A program made the position numbers and the translations under genes. Positions 24,621-36,559 of a stretch of 64,000 bases of DNA are shown here, one piece after another. How positions within the stretch are numbered: the stretch's first letter is position 1; each line of letters begins with the position of its first letter. Below the pieces are notes generated by a model that worked only from the letters and a program-made list of their open reading frames with translations, searched no databases and was not told the origin of the DNA. Source of the stretch: Apricaphanius iberus (taxonomy: Eukaryota > Chordata > Actinopteri > Cyprinodontiformes > Aphaniidae); contig JAPXFQ010002467.1 in NCBI GenBank assembly GCA_028564705.1, positions 1 through 64,000 on the forward strand. The letters are read 5' to 3'.

Positions 24621-24949
24621 AAGAGAAGTGAAAAACCTTTCCTATATTGAAACTACAATTTTTTTTTTTTAAAGCAAGAAATTTTAAGTCTATCAGGTGT
24701 TACAAAATACCAAGTTTGAAAATGAGTGGGTAAAAATTATGGCAAGTTATCATAATAAATTAATACATGCACAATAAACTTGCCAAAGAACAGTATTATA
24801 TCTCCATTAGTCTTTTCAAGATGAACTGCTCCCACTTCCACAGCTGTTGAATTAGCTGTTGAAAATCCAATCTTTGTGCAATGCAGATGCAATAAAGAAA
24901 ATTATTTAGGTGAATTCAAAACCTGATGGGTGAAAACATAAAAGCACTG

Positions 24950-25077
24950 CCAACCTATACCCCAGATGTCTCCCAATGACTCCTGGAGATAGGCATCAAC
25001 CAACAACCCCACCCCCAACCCCCCCACCCCGCAACCCTGCAGGAAATTAGCGCCATAGATAGTGTATGGATGGATGA
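24950..25077 (+). repeat. SINE 3'-part fragment
   Basis: CTCCTGGAGATAGGCATCA through a C-rich stretch to GGATGGATGAAAT is the 3' half and tail of the SINE family seen at 23249-24620 and 58642-59003. The head is missing. Confidence 0.6.
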
Positions 25078-25140
25078 AATTGTAAAAGTATATTGTACAA
25101 TCAGTTTGGTGAAAAAATATAATTATGTAATTGTGGATAT

Positions 25141-25205
25141 AGATATAGTATCATTGGCTTATGCAATAAGCCAATGATACTATATCTATAGTATCATTGG
25201 CTTAT
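25141..25205. repeat. Perfect 22-bp inverted repeat with a third arm
   Basis: Arm 25141-25162 and arm 25166-25187 are exact reverse complements separated by only GCA. A third copy of 17 bp in the first arm's orientation follows at 25189-25205. Cruciform-prone; no element boundary recognised. Confidence 0.85.
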
Positions 25206-25209
25206 TATA

Positions 25210-27090
25210 GTATAGTATCCCTTTAGGCTGTAAATTAGAATTAAAAGGCTACAACATTAACCCTAAAGTATCGTTAATTAACAGAATAAAATATTCTGAC
25301 CGGATTAATTAAGTACTGTATTATTTTTTACTTAAAGTTACCCCAGCAAGGACAATGTCTCCAGTTACCCTTAGTCCCCATGACTGACAGAAAATGTCAT
25401 CTTAGTCAGTGCCACACCTTACCCTTTGCATGTGTGCTCTCACCCTATAAATTTAGCTTTGTTATCCCTGGCCTGAGCGATTAAAGGTCATATACTATAT
25501 CAAGGCTGCTTTCCTGAACCTCTGACTTTAAGAAAATTTACATTGTATAACTCTATATAATATATAATACTCAACATAATTTTACCATGTCTTCCTTTTA
25601 ATATAGAATGAAAATATCTCTACAGTGTGGAAGGATTGACATCAACAACAGTACTGAAAAAGAGATTAGTGATGTAAATATACAGTAATTTAACTCACTT
25701 GGATCTTTGTGTCTCTGAAAAATTTAAATTCCTATATATATTTGTTTTAAACATATACATCTCACCATCCAAGAAACAGCTGTGAAGGGTGATATGTACA
25801 GTATTTTATAATGACCATTGCTCATGTTTAGCAACTGATTCTGCTATTCAGTGCGGTGAGGGTTCTAGGTTTTGATTTAATAAAATAGGATTAACATTTC
25901 CTACCACACATACAGTCCTGTTTAATTGGTATTTATGTCATAACCTGCTTTATATTTCTCCTTTTCACTCACAACAGTTTTTTAATCACTTTTGACATTT
26001 ATGGCTTTAGATACTAAAGACTGTTTACTGTATATTCTTGCTGTATTTTGTTTGCACCATGTTCTTCATCATTTTGTTACGTCGCACCGGTTCATTAATC
26101 CCATGGAAAAAAGACACTACGGCTCAGTTGAAATAGAACATCAAGAGGAGAGCTATGGAAATGGGAAGAAATTGAAAAAAATGGAACAGAAGTAACAAAG
26201 AGAACAGACAGTAGATTAAGTCTAAAGGAATGTGTTGAGGTATTTATAATACTGATACCAGATAAAGTGTGAATTAATAAGAACTGCAGATACTCAAAGG
26301 TATCATCCAAACTGTGAAAGTGTGAATAAGCATTTGAACAAATGAATGTGTATAGCCTTTTATTGGAGGAAAAACTACTATATTTTTGAATAACATGGAA
26401 AAAGTTTTGTTGTTTGTTTGTTTTGTTATTGGCTTGACAGACTGTTATAGCAGGTTTAACTTAAAACCTACAGACTATAAATTATTAATTGCAGACTATA
26501 TGAATAACATATTTATATGATATGTATGTAGTAGGTACATGTGATCAGATCACTAAATAGACTGCAGTTCTGATCTAGAGCCGACTGGCGCTGTACCTGG
26601 AGCTTCCCCAACTTCCTACATCTAAATGCAGAAATTCTGTGTCAACCCAGAAATCTTCATTATATTTAGATTAGTTCATTTTACGTTGCACAGCTATTGC
26701 CACCTTTATGACTTTGGTGCTATGACAGCTTTGATTGATGGCAGGGTGTGCTTCACTAGTTTACAGTTGTGTTCAGTGAACTACAGGAACACAGGGAGAA
26801 TCCAGCAAGTAAAGAACTGAAGAAATGAAAGTTTGTAGGAAGCTCAGAAAAGTTGTCTTGGTCTGGTTTAAAATTAGAAAAATTGTTACGGAAAACAATA
26901 GAACTTTAATTCAGAATGGATGGATTCTGACACGTTTACTCTTCCTCTGGAACATTCAAAGCCACTCAGTCTTATTTGTTCAGAGACTGGGGCAGCTATT
27001 AAAAAAGTAAGTGCCACTATGAGAACATAAATCCATTAACACCTCATGACAAACGAAAACTGAAGTAAGGCCACAGAAAATAAAAGACAA
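25210..27090. other. No gene seen
   Basis: AT-rich DNA with several short open frames of 60-70 codons, none with family resemblance. No terminal repeats recognised. Confidence 0.5.
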
Positions 27091-27094
27091 AAAA

Positions 27095-27185
27095 ATAGGG
27101 TGGGTTAATGTAGCTCCAGTGTAAAGCGCTTTGAGTGGTCAACATGACTAGAAAAGAACTATATAAATTAAGTCCATGTACCATT
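27095..27185 (+). repeat. LINE/SINE 3'-end fragment
   Basis: GTAAAGCGCTTTGAGTGGTC followed by ACTATATAAATTAAGTCCAT is a typical 3' terminal segment of a dispersed fish retroposon. Only the end is present. Confidence 0.55.
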
Positions 27186-27325
27186 AGTGTTGATTAAAAA
27201 TCAGAGACATGCTACCAGAGAGAAGCTTTGACATGTCACACAGAGGTAAGAAAATTATAAACTTTTCAAACATCTGAGTGTTAATATACATTACTAATTT
27301 AAAAATGGCTTTAGACACATTGTTC

Positions 27326-28515
27326 TTAAAGGGGCTATATCATGCAAATGTTTTTGGGGTTTTGCAGTTCAACCATCTGGTAATGCAATTTTCTCATAGA
27401 AAAACCCAACCAGAGTGGTTTTTAGCTGAATTCACCTATGTCTGAGTAATCCTCCTGAATTCTGCTCTCTGAGCAGCTGCCCCTCCTTCTCCTAGAAATT
27501 ACGGGGAGTTAGACGCCTAATGTTATCCACTCAACACGAGCATTTACGCCCCGTTTAAGGTCCGTTTAAGTTCCCATGATTGCGCAATCCCATACCGACC
27601 TGTGCAAATACTGGGCATGCGCGAAAAGACGCACGGAACACGCGTATAATCTACGTGACGCCAGCGCCTACATAATATATACAAGAAGCTCTACAGCACA
27701 GTACATAACTGCTAGTCCCGTTAACCGAAGAGAACAATAGCTGCTCAGAAGAAGAGAGAATTTTTGCTGTGGACAGACGTCGAGATCGATTTATTACTCT
27801 TCGCTGTTGTCTTTGTCTGTAGTGTGGTATTGTTATTGACGCAGCATTCATTGACGCCACTTCCTTTCATCAGCTGTCCACTCTAGCTCGTTTAGCCGTT
27901 GAATTAAGATTTACACGGCTCTCTTACCCGGCTAATAGTTATCCGGCCACAGACCTTAAACGACGCCGGGTTAGTGGGGACGATAGGGGGGTGTAGACTA
28001 AATAATTATACGTTTAAGGCATTATCCGGCTTAGTGTGGACGTGGCCTGAGTGTTCAACTAGTGACATCACTAGTTAAAAACACGGGGGTGTTGATGGGT
28101 CTGCACTGCCCCTGCAGGCAGAGCGACTTACCTTTGATACAGTTCAAACACACCCGCCTTCTTCCCAAAGTTCATGTCTGCTTCAGTTTTCGGCAGCTTA
28201 AAACACTTTTTTTGTTAGATTTTGTACTTTTTCTGTGAAAACGCCTGTTTGGCTCCATGGATTACAGGATTTTATTCTACATTCCTAAAGAACAGCAGCT
28301 GGATCAAATAACAGAGACGCCTGATGGACATAGAAGTAGCTACATTTTAGCTCCTTATATCCACAGCTCCTTATATCCACAGCTTGTTATGAGCTTCAAT
28401 GGGCTTCACCTGTGTAAGGTGCAGCAATGTGATTACAACCACAGCTTGACTGAAAGGTCCTCAGCTCAGCTAGGACCTCTGGTGGAAATCTTCCCAATGG
28501 AGAAGTAATGTGCAG
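27326..28515. mobile_element. Kolobok-like non-autonomous element (partial) hosting a MITE
   Basis: Starts TTAAAGGGGCTATATCATGC at 27326. TTAA is the target duplication used by Kolobok (and piggyBac) elements, and the terminus resembles that of the element at 46490. It is interrupted at 27499-28046 by a MITE and then continues with GTGACATCACTAG and unique text, including a 16-bp direct duplication at 28349-28380. The right terminus and second TTAA were not found, so the end is approximate. The 83-codon frame at 28257-28508 has no recognised domain. Confidence 0.45.
27499..28046. mobile_element. MITE family A, copy 1 (left end truncated)
   Basis: Shares GGGGAGTTAGACGCC, CATGATTGCGCAATCC and the right end GCTTAGTGTGGACGTGGCC with the complete copy at 33155-33752. 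The outer 20-odd bp of the left terminus is missing. Compared with copy 2 it differs mainly in the centre. Confidence 0.75.
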
Positions 28516-28563
28516 GAAGCAGACAGACACAGAAAAACACAGACAAATACCCCAGAGTCCTAC

Positions 28564-29146
28564 GGCCTGGTTCACATGGCAGGATTTTTAGGCTGATTTT
28601 GCAGAATCTCGTCTACCGACATGCCTACATTATCGCAAATCGAGACTATTCAACATGTTTTCTTGGCCTGATATTAGAGCATGTGTGATGTGTTGAAAGC
28701 ACAAATGAGCATGCAGCCTGTTAAATGTGAGCTGTACCCACTCAGAAAGTGAGGTGACAAGTAGGGATGTGCAGATACGCCTTTGAAGTGTCTATTATTA
28801 TTTCAAAGTGTAGGCTCACTTGACTGCAGTCAAAAAATGTATATAAACAGATCAGTCAGAGCAAATTGTGTAACAAGGTGTCCCAGTGAGAAAAGAAAAA
28901 AAAACAATAATTAATTGAGTCCACAAACTATTACCAATGCCTCAGCCTTGGACTCTATATTTATTTACTTCTTTGCTTTAGTCATTTCGTGTCTTAGCTT
29001 GGAATGATTATGAGTGAAATCGGTTTGTGTGTAGCATCTCATCATTGCCATGTGGCCACTGTAGGACCAAAACAGGAATATCCATGATTATTTATCATTG
29101 TGTGTGTAGTCAGACAATTGTAAAATCCTGCCGTGTGAACCAGCCC
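28564..29146. mobile_element. MITE with 25-bp terminal inverted repeats
   Basis: About 583 bp. The left end GGCCTGGTTCACATGGCAGG and the reverse complement of the right end GGGCTGGTTCACACGGCAGG match over about 25 bp with two or three differences. A clear target duplication was not found, so the superfamily is undecided. No coding capacity. Confidence 0.65.
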
Positions 29147-29149
29147 TTA

Positions 29150-30140
29150 CTTTTAAAGATGGTTTCCCTTATTTTCAAAGATGGTTTCTAAATTCATGAT
29201 ATTACAATTAAATAAAAAACATAAAGACATGAATAAAAATAGTTTAAGTAGAGATTTTACAGAAAAAAAAAAATGAGTAAGAAACAAATCTACAAAGTTA
29301 TGTTGCTACACACCTGTGCACTTGATCGCAGCTTTTCAGGAAAAGCAGAAGCAGAAGCTATAACTGTGTAAGCCAGCGCGAGACACCACTCAGCACAATG
29401 AGCCGTATCCATATGAGCTTTGAAGAAGGTTCTTGTCCACTGACTACAAAATGAACTGTGCATTCAGAGCATAAAAAGCTATTTATACCAAGCATACAGG
29501 AATATCACTTAAGTTATCTAGAGCCATAGCAAAATATGAAGTCTCTACATCAGTGAAACTCTAAAATCTGTCAGAGCCATTACTTATAACAATTCTACAG
29601 ACATGAAAGAGGCTATAAAACTGTCCACTACTGTGAATGGTATGTCATACACTATTAGCTGCTTAAACTTGCTGCTGTGGTAGTGTCCCAAATATATGTA
29701 GCCACCTCCTTTACATAATAATATTGGCCTAAAATATATTCCAACATTTAAAAGGTTGATTATCAGTTGAATGGTTGTGTTTCTAGTCCAAGCAATCATT
29801 CTGTTGGAGATGATTTCTAGGTGTAAAACCCAAGAGCTTGTTATATCATGGATGGTATCTAAATTTAAATGCTAATACTCAATTAATTTTGTTTCATTGA
29901 GTGCTCAAACCTGGCCCAGATTAACAAAAGACTTGCAGTAAAACGGTACCTTAAAGACCATCTAGTAAAATCTGTTGATGACTGAGTTCCAGGCAAAATC
30001 AAAGTATTTAGGTAGAAGACGGGAACCGTTCTGGGCCTTTGTGAGCCCAGAATTACAAATATTTCATTGACATGTGTGTGAACAGGCTCACAACATTAGG
30101 AAATTGCTACTGTACTTTGTGAAAACGTAAGACAAACACT
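29150..30140. other. No gene seen
   Basis: AT-rich, with short open frames lacking resemblance. Nothing structured recognised. Confidence 0.5.
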
Positions 30141-30144
30141 TCTA

Positions 30145-30566
30145 AGCATGCAATAAATAAAATAAGAAGGGATAAACACAAAAATATATACATGACAGTG
30201 CATGTTATAATCAACACAAAAACAAAAAGGTGCAAAAACACAGGGTCATGTAACTGAAACAGAGCAGGTGGTGGGAACTGTTTTACGGTTACTGTTCATA
30301 AGTCCCACAGCGGAGGGGTAGAAACTGTTCTTATAAATAGAGGTTCTGGTCTGAATCGACCGGAGGCTTGTGTCTGAGGGGATCAGGTCAAACAATCTGT
30401 GTCCAGGGTGAGAAGGGTCAGCTGTGATCCGACCTGCACGCCCCAGTGTCCTGGAGGTGTACAGGTCCTTTAGAGATGGGAGTCTGCAGTCAGTCACTTT
30501 CTCAGCAGCACGCACACGATGCTGCAGTCCCTGCTTTCCCTTAATGGTGGCTCCAGCATACCACAT
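30145..30566 (-). pseudogene. LINE ORF2 C-terminus and 3' end (CR1/L2/Rex1-like)
   Basis: On the minus strand 30566-30246 reads one open frame: AGATIKGKQGLQHRVRAAEK, LPSLKDLYTSRTLGRAGRI, ADPSHPGHRLFDLIPS and SFYPSAVGLMNSN. This is the extreme C-terminus of a fish jockey-superfamily LINE. The 3' UTR extends to the A-rich AAGCATGCAATAAATAAA at 30147. A clean but very 5'-truncated insertion of the family at 18655. Confidence 0.85.
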
Positions 30567-30569
30567 GGT

Positions 30570-31298
30570 GATTCACGTTCAACCTCCATCCTCTCAACTC
30601 ACTCATACAATAATATGCTTCTTTTTTAGTAGTTTAGTAGTTTTCACCAAAGTGGGAATCCTTTTTAATAAAGACTGACCTTGGGGAATTAGTTACATGT
30701 TTTTTCTTACTCTTGAAGTTACAGTTAACAGACATTAAAAGCTGAAAAATTGCATTGATTTCATAATATGTTGCATATGTTGACATTGTGAATAGGCGGG
30801 GCTCCAGGTTAGCCTAGTTAACGGCTCAAAAATTTGGGAAATTAAATTGTGATTGTCAAAGTAAGCCTGGCTTTTGAGACTAGCTCCCTTTTTTGAATAG
30901 CCCTCAAAATTGGGACTTGGTCTCTTTTAGTAAAACAGAAGATAGAAATCGGTGGAGTGAGAAGGGAGTCTGTAGCTACTGAAAGTCAGATTAGGTGGTT
31001 TCTTAACGGTACAGAGGAATGTGCAGATCAGGTGATGCAACAAGAGGAACAAACACACCTCTTCGAGTTGCTTATTGTATTTCCAAGGTCAATAATGTCA
31101 ACAACTCAATCATTAAAATCATTACCATCAGTAAAATATTAAAACTTTGGAGCTGACAGAGGAATTCATTCTTTACAAGGATTGAATTTGCTGCATATCC
31201 ACAGGCAAGCAAGCAGGCAGCAGAAAAGACAAAGACACAAACTGCACACAGCTTACTCATCTCTCACGGCATTATGAAGGCACTGCAAATAGAAACAA
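30570..31298. other. No gene seen
   Basis: No recognised coding or repeat structure. Confidence 0.5.
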
Positions 31299-31300
31299 TA

Positions 31301-32152
31301 CCCACTAAATATTAGACGTCCTATGAACGTGCAGATCAGGTCTATATTGCTTCGGTCTGTCCAAGACCAATTCTGGACTACTAAATAACATGCAAATTAG
31401 GTCCACTATTTGGACAGGTACAGGACGCTTGTTTTTATTCATATATCACGATATATTAATTCACATATCAAGATATTATCATTGTAATTATTATTCAATG
31501 ATAATTTTTTTGAATAATTATTTGTTTGAGTACAGGCCATTATGTTATTTAAGTTTAGTTTAGTTATTGTACGCCGCAAAGGCTTATGGATAATGTGTTC
31601 ATGTTAATTGTAGAATTTCTCCATTTTAAGTTATAATTAATGTTCCAATTGCAGTTATGTTCTTTAGTTATCTTTTGAGCAATGTTGTTGTCAGTGTTTG
31701 GTTGTGTTTGCCCCTGCACCATCTTAGGGATGGTAGTTTACGGGAGTTGTCTGCATCGAGCGGCTAGTTATTGATCTTGATTGATTTATGCTAAACGTGC
31801 ATAAAACTATCGCCTAGTGGGTTAACAGAGTTAAAAATGACAGCAAGCATATTTAAACTCAGTATGTTAACATATACAACATGTCTTCCAGCCTCTTTGA
31901 CATTATTGAAGTGGTGCAAAACAATGTCTAAAATTAGTTGCAATGTAATGTTGAAAAGACATCTAAACTAACCACATTTGGGATATACATAACCTTTGCA
32001 CAAATGTCCCACAGTCGGAACATTAGACGTGCATTACACGTCCAAAAAAGACGTCACCTGGCGTCACAAAACGACCCCTTCAGTGGACCAAAATTTGACG
32101 TCCAAAAACTATATAAAATAGATGTCACTCTGATGTCTCATTGCTTAGTGGG
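31301..32152. mobile_element. Possible TA-flanked MITE
   Basis: Terminal CCCACTAA at 31301 and its complement TTAGTGGG ending at 32152, each flanked by TA, suggest a 852-bp element with very short inverted termini. GACGTC-like motifs (TTAGACGTCC, TTGACGTCC) cluster near both ends. The terminal match is short, so this could be chance. Confidence 0.4.
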
Positions 32153-32154
32153 TA

Positions 32155-33150
32155 GGGGTTTATCAGTTTCCAGCTGTTGCTAAGACACTGTCAAAGGATT
32201 CAGGGTTATGCTCTACTCACCATTAACAGACACATCCATATGTAAGATGTGAATGGCCACTTTCTCTGTTTTTTTAATTATCTGATTTGTGCTTGGGGGC
32301 TGGCAGAATAGCAGTGTAGCTGGATTTTGGTGACCTTTACTTTCACTTTTCTTATCTGGAATGAACAACAGTTTTAGAGTTACACCAATACCAAGACTAT
32401 GATCCAGCAAAATAATATTCACTAATGAATATGAATGCTTCTGAACATGTTGTGACTTCTTGATTATTTCCTACTCTTATTATCAATGAAACAGTAACGT
32501 CCATGTGTTATTATCATGAAGTTGAGTCAGTATTTTGAGCCTCTATTTTACTTAAACAAGGTTCTGATGTTTTAGTAATTGTACCTATTTGCTTAGCTGC
32601 AGTATTGGTCAGGGCTATATAAAGTTAAAAAACTGGAAATATACAAACAAATTAGCAAGAGAGGAAGAGATGGACATATTTTCTGGGGCTCCTTAATACA
32701 TCTCAGTTTAAAAAGTTTAACCTGAATCAGCAGATTTGACACAGTTACATCATCCACATTTACTTCAGAATGAGCAGAGAGAAACATGAGTGGATGTTGG
32801 AAAAAAAGATCGCAGCAAAAATCCACCACTACCCAAAACACCCTTCAACTTTGTGGGCTTACACAAGTTTGAGGGCTTTGGCCAGCTTCAGTGTTTGACT
32901 GATGAGACAGGGATGTGAGTTCAACAGCGACTTGTCTTTGTCTTTATGAAACCAATTTATGAGAAGTACTTTAGAGTTTAATTTGTTTCATTCGTCAGGA
33001 ACTGACTGGATGTTTTTCAGAACAGTCTGAGCATTCTTTAAACCAAATTTTTAAAAGCATTTCTTAATAATGCTGATGATTTGTTATTCTATCATCGGTG
33101 ATAGAAGTTTGCATGCGAGGCTGTATTACTTTAATCCCACTCTCTAAGAT
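32155..33150. other. No gene seen
   Basis: Unassigned AT-rich DNA. Confidence 0.5.
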
Positions 33151-33154
33151 TTAA

Positions 33155-33752
33155 GGCTACGTCCACCCTAAGCCGATAAGGTTATACGGGGAGTTAGACG
33201 CCTAATGTTATCCACTCTACACGAGCATTTACGCCCCGTTTACGGTCCGTTTAAGGTCCCATGATTGCGCAATCCAATGCCTACCTATGCATGTACTGGG
33301 CATGCGCGGGGAAAAACAAAAATAACACAGATTGACGCGTATGATCTATGTCGCTGTCGGCGCCTCCTGGATCGCCTCCTGTGTTGCCTTCTCATCCGCA
33401 AGTAGGTTCAGGTTAACTTTGCAAACCTCTGAATTTGCAAAAGAAGAAGTAGCATAACGGGACTCGTCTCCATCTTTGCTGTTGTCATTATATGCTGTCG
33501 CGTTGTTGTCGTCATCAATTTAGGATGCAGCATTTGATTGATGTTGCAGCTCTGATTTAGCCGGGGACCGGATAAGTTGCATCTAGACGTGCTCTTTTAA
33601 CCGTTGAGATAACAGTTAGACGGCTCTCTTACCCGGCTAATACTTATCCGGCCACAGACCACAAACAAAGCCGCCTTAGTGTGGACGATAGGGGGGTGTA
33701 GACTAAATACTTATACGTTTAAGGCATTATCCGGCTTAGTGTGGACGTGGCC
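33155..33752. mobile_element. MITE family A, complete copy 2 (TAA target duplication)
   Basis: 598 bp bounded by GGCTACGTCCACCCTAAGCC and the complement of GGCCACGTCCACACTAAGCC, flanked on both sides by TAA. A 3-bp TWA duplication with GGC-initial termini fits the PIF/Harbinger superfamily. No transposase frame. Copies 1 (27499-28046) and 3 (35614-35719) share its right end. Confidence 0.7.
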
Positions 33753-33755
33753 TAA

Positions 33756-35612
33756 GACTTACTCCTGTTACCCTCCAAGGCAAGAGTTTCAGAACCTGTT
33801 GCTGCAGCACAATAGTGACAGAATGATGCAACCAATGTATCCGGTCATCAATATATGGACAGTAAGTTAATATTAAGAGCCAGTTGATGTAAAGAGGGTA
33901 AATAGATACAAAGGAGACTTCAAAGAGGTGTTCATGTCAGGGCATAAAGAGGAGAAGAATAAGTTGCTTGTCAAAACATAGTAGAAGTTTCCCCCCAGAA
34001 AAATCAAACACTGCTTGATATTTGTTGTAAATTGTCTTTGTTTATGGGAGTGCCAAATAGATAGCAAGAGCTCTGTATAACTACAAGTTCACCAATTCCA
34101 GTTCATCACCAGAGATTTTCTTTCACGATGAACAACTCTGGCTAAAGTTGAGGTCATGCTGTGTGATTATGGGCAATCTTATCCTTATTATCTTTAGTTA
34201 GTTAATAACATTTCACAGTTACTTTTACTCAAAAGACAATGTGAAGGTTAGAAAAATATTCTTCATTATGCTTTTTGTTAAGTGCTCTTTTCTTTAGTAA
34301 TCCCTTTCACACAGAAAAAGAAAATATTTGATTAAATTAAACATTAAGGCTATCCAAAAACAAAAGTGTTAAACTTTAAACCAAACCAATGTTAGTGAAT
34401 TAATACTTTGTCTATTGAAAATGTAAATACACAGATTATGACAATTTGGCCTGTTTTTGTTTTTTTCCATTGTGGCTTGATTCTTTTATTGTCATGTAAA
34501 AAAGCCTGCTGCTCGCAGAAATCATAATCAGTGTTGTAAAAGAGCATGGGGCAAAAAACAGCATTATGCTGCCTTTGAAAAAGCAAAGGCTGATCATTTT
34601 GATTGCTGTTGCAAGAAAAATGTATCCCCTTGACGAGGTGTTTTCTTTGCCTTAATCTTATTTCCATTTTCAACCTTCAAATTCTCACTCTCAAGTATTT
34701 AACCTTTGTTACATCTATTTTCTTTTTGCCTTAAGTAATAGTTTTTCTGTTTCATTTCACTGTCGTCTATTCATTCATTTTGCCTCATTACTTCTCCCTC
34801 TCCTACCCCCGCATGCTTCCCTGTTTTGCCTTTGAAATTTACACTTTGCAGTGTGAAAGCAAGCTGTCTTTCTCTGCAAGTATTGGTACCCAAGAGGCCA
34901 TTCCAGTGTTTGGACATAAGTGTGAATGTTGCAATGTGTGTGAATGATGAAGAAAGTGTTCGCAAGTGAGTAAAGGTTGAATGTCCCTTCAAACACGCAA
35001 TTAGGGGAAAGTGCATGTCTTGTGTGGACATGAAGGGAAGTGAGGGCGACAATGAGCATGTGTGAGTTGGTGTGTGTTTGTGTGACATCCATCAGTTTCT
35101 CTCTGACTGTGAAGGCGACCCACAGAGCAGTGAGCAGGGAAGCGGCAAACCCCCGCTGGAGAGACAGTGAATGAGCAGGGCAGATAATGCCCTTTTATCT
35201 TCCCCAGCAACATCCCCCCACCACCTCCTTCCTTTCCACCCACTAACTAACCTCCTCCAAGTCTGACAAACATACAAACTGCAGCTTCCTTTCTGAGTTC
35301 TCCCTCAGCAGGGGGAAAGATTTAAGTTGGATTAAATGGTTGTGGAGACAGCTGCTCACGTTGCAAAATGCACAAATGAACAAATATAAAAATCCATGCA
35401 CAAAAAAAAAGAAAAGAACACCACAAATAATGTTAAATTGTAGCAGAAAAAGTATTTAGGATTTTGTATGAATAAATACAAAAAAAATGTCGAAAATGTA
35501 TTTATAGTCTTAAAAAACTGAAATGCAGAGCAACATACAGATGTACAGAAACTATGTTGGTAACAAGGAATTTAAGTCACCTAGGAAAATGTTGTAGCAC
35601 TTTTGTTATTAT
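33756..35612. other. No gene seen; complex sequence at 34690-35290
   Basis: 33756-34690 is AT-rich. 34690-35290 is compositionally more even and free of recognised repeats, with several overlapping minus-strand frames of 60-105 codons that share no family resemblance. It could be regulatory or simply unique DNA. Confidence 0.45.
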
Positions 35613-35613
35613 A

Positions 35614-35719
35614 CACGGCCACAGACCACAAACATAGCCCCCTTAGTGTGGACAATAGGGGGGTGTAGACAAAATACTTAGACGTTTAAGGCGTTATCCG
35701 GCTTAGTGTGGACGTGGCC
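35614..35719. mobile_element. MITE family A, copy 3 (right end only)
   Basis: CGGCCACAGACCACAAACAT through GCTTAGTGTGGACGTGGCC repeats the last ~106 bp of copy 2 nearly base for base. Confidence 0.8.
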
Positions 35720-35743
35720 TGAGTGCCCTGGTATCTCAAAGGT

Positions 35744-35880
35744 GAGCGTGGCTTGGGAGTTAGGCTTGTAATTGGAGGCTTGCCAGTTCAAGCCCAAGCC
35801 CCGACTGTCTTGATCATTGTGTCCTTGGGCAAGACACTTCAACCATTGCCTACTGGTGGTGGTAAGAGGGCCCTGTGGCG
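35744..35880 (+). repeat. tRNA-derived SINE fragment
   Basis: Box A-like TGGCTTGGGAG near 35750 and box B-like GTTCAAGCC near 35787, followed by the conserved SINE core CCTTGGGCAAGACACTT at 35823. It stops abruptly against LINE sequence. Truncated at its 3' side; presumably inert. Confidence 0.7.
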
Positions 35881-35904
35881 CCAATACGTTTTCGTTGTTC
35901 TTAA

Positions 35905-36556
35905 CTCTGATCTGATTCACATAGTTAACACATCCCTCCTGTCAGGTGTCTCCCCCCAGGCTCTAAAAGCAGCAATTATCAAACCACTTCTAAAGTAGAA
36001 CAACCCGAACAACACATAAGTGCAGAACTACCTTACCTGGAACAGATACCACTTAATTATGAAAGACACAAGGGAATACTTATTTTCTGAAATCACTGAC
36101 AGAAACACTAATAATACACAGACTTTATTTTTACACAGGTATCTACCTTACCTGGAACAAACTTCTTGACAAAGCCCCTCAAACACTGGGCTGCTTTAAA
36201 TCAAAACTTAAAACTCAGCTGTTTAGAGCTAGCTTTGAGTGAACGATTATGACACTTAATTGCAGTTTATTTTCTCTAATGTTTTTTTGATGCTTTTCAT
36301 GTTTTATGCTTCTATGCTTAATTGCTGTTTTTACTTTTCATGCTTTTACAATTAATTGCTGTTCTGTTTTTTACTTTTACTTTTGAAATGCTTTTGTGTT
36401 TTTATGCTTTTCATGTTTTACTGTAAATTGCTGTTTTTACTTCCCATGCTTTTATCATATTTTTGGTTTCTTTACCACCAAATCATATCAAGCACATTGA
36501 ATTACATTGTTGTTGAAATTGTGCTATACAAATAAAATGACCTTGTCTTGCCTAAA
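35905..36556 (+). pseudogene. Rearranged L2-type LINE
   Basis: Three LINE parts in the wrong order. First the reverse transcriptase N-terminus (IVNTSLLSGVSPQALKAAII, 35915-35996), then the linker that should precede it (TREYLFSEI, NNTQTLF, 36065-36135), then the ORF C-terminus (FKSKLKTQLFRASFE, around 36200-36240). A 3' UTR ends AAATAAAATGACCTTGTCTTGCC near 36552. This points to a deletion/duplication event or two fragments of different insertions. Confidence 0.75.
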
Positions 36557-36559
36557 CTG

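Noticed and set aside
25141..25187. microRNA precursor
   Set aside because: A perfect 22-bp stem with a 3-nt loop is too short and too perfect for Drosha/Dicer processing, and a third arm follows.
28257..28508. 83-codon open frame as an exon
   Set aside because: Contains a 16-bp direct duplication and lies inside a suspected transposon; no family resemblance.
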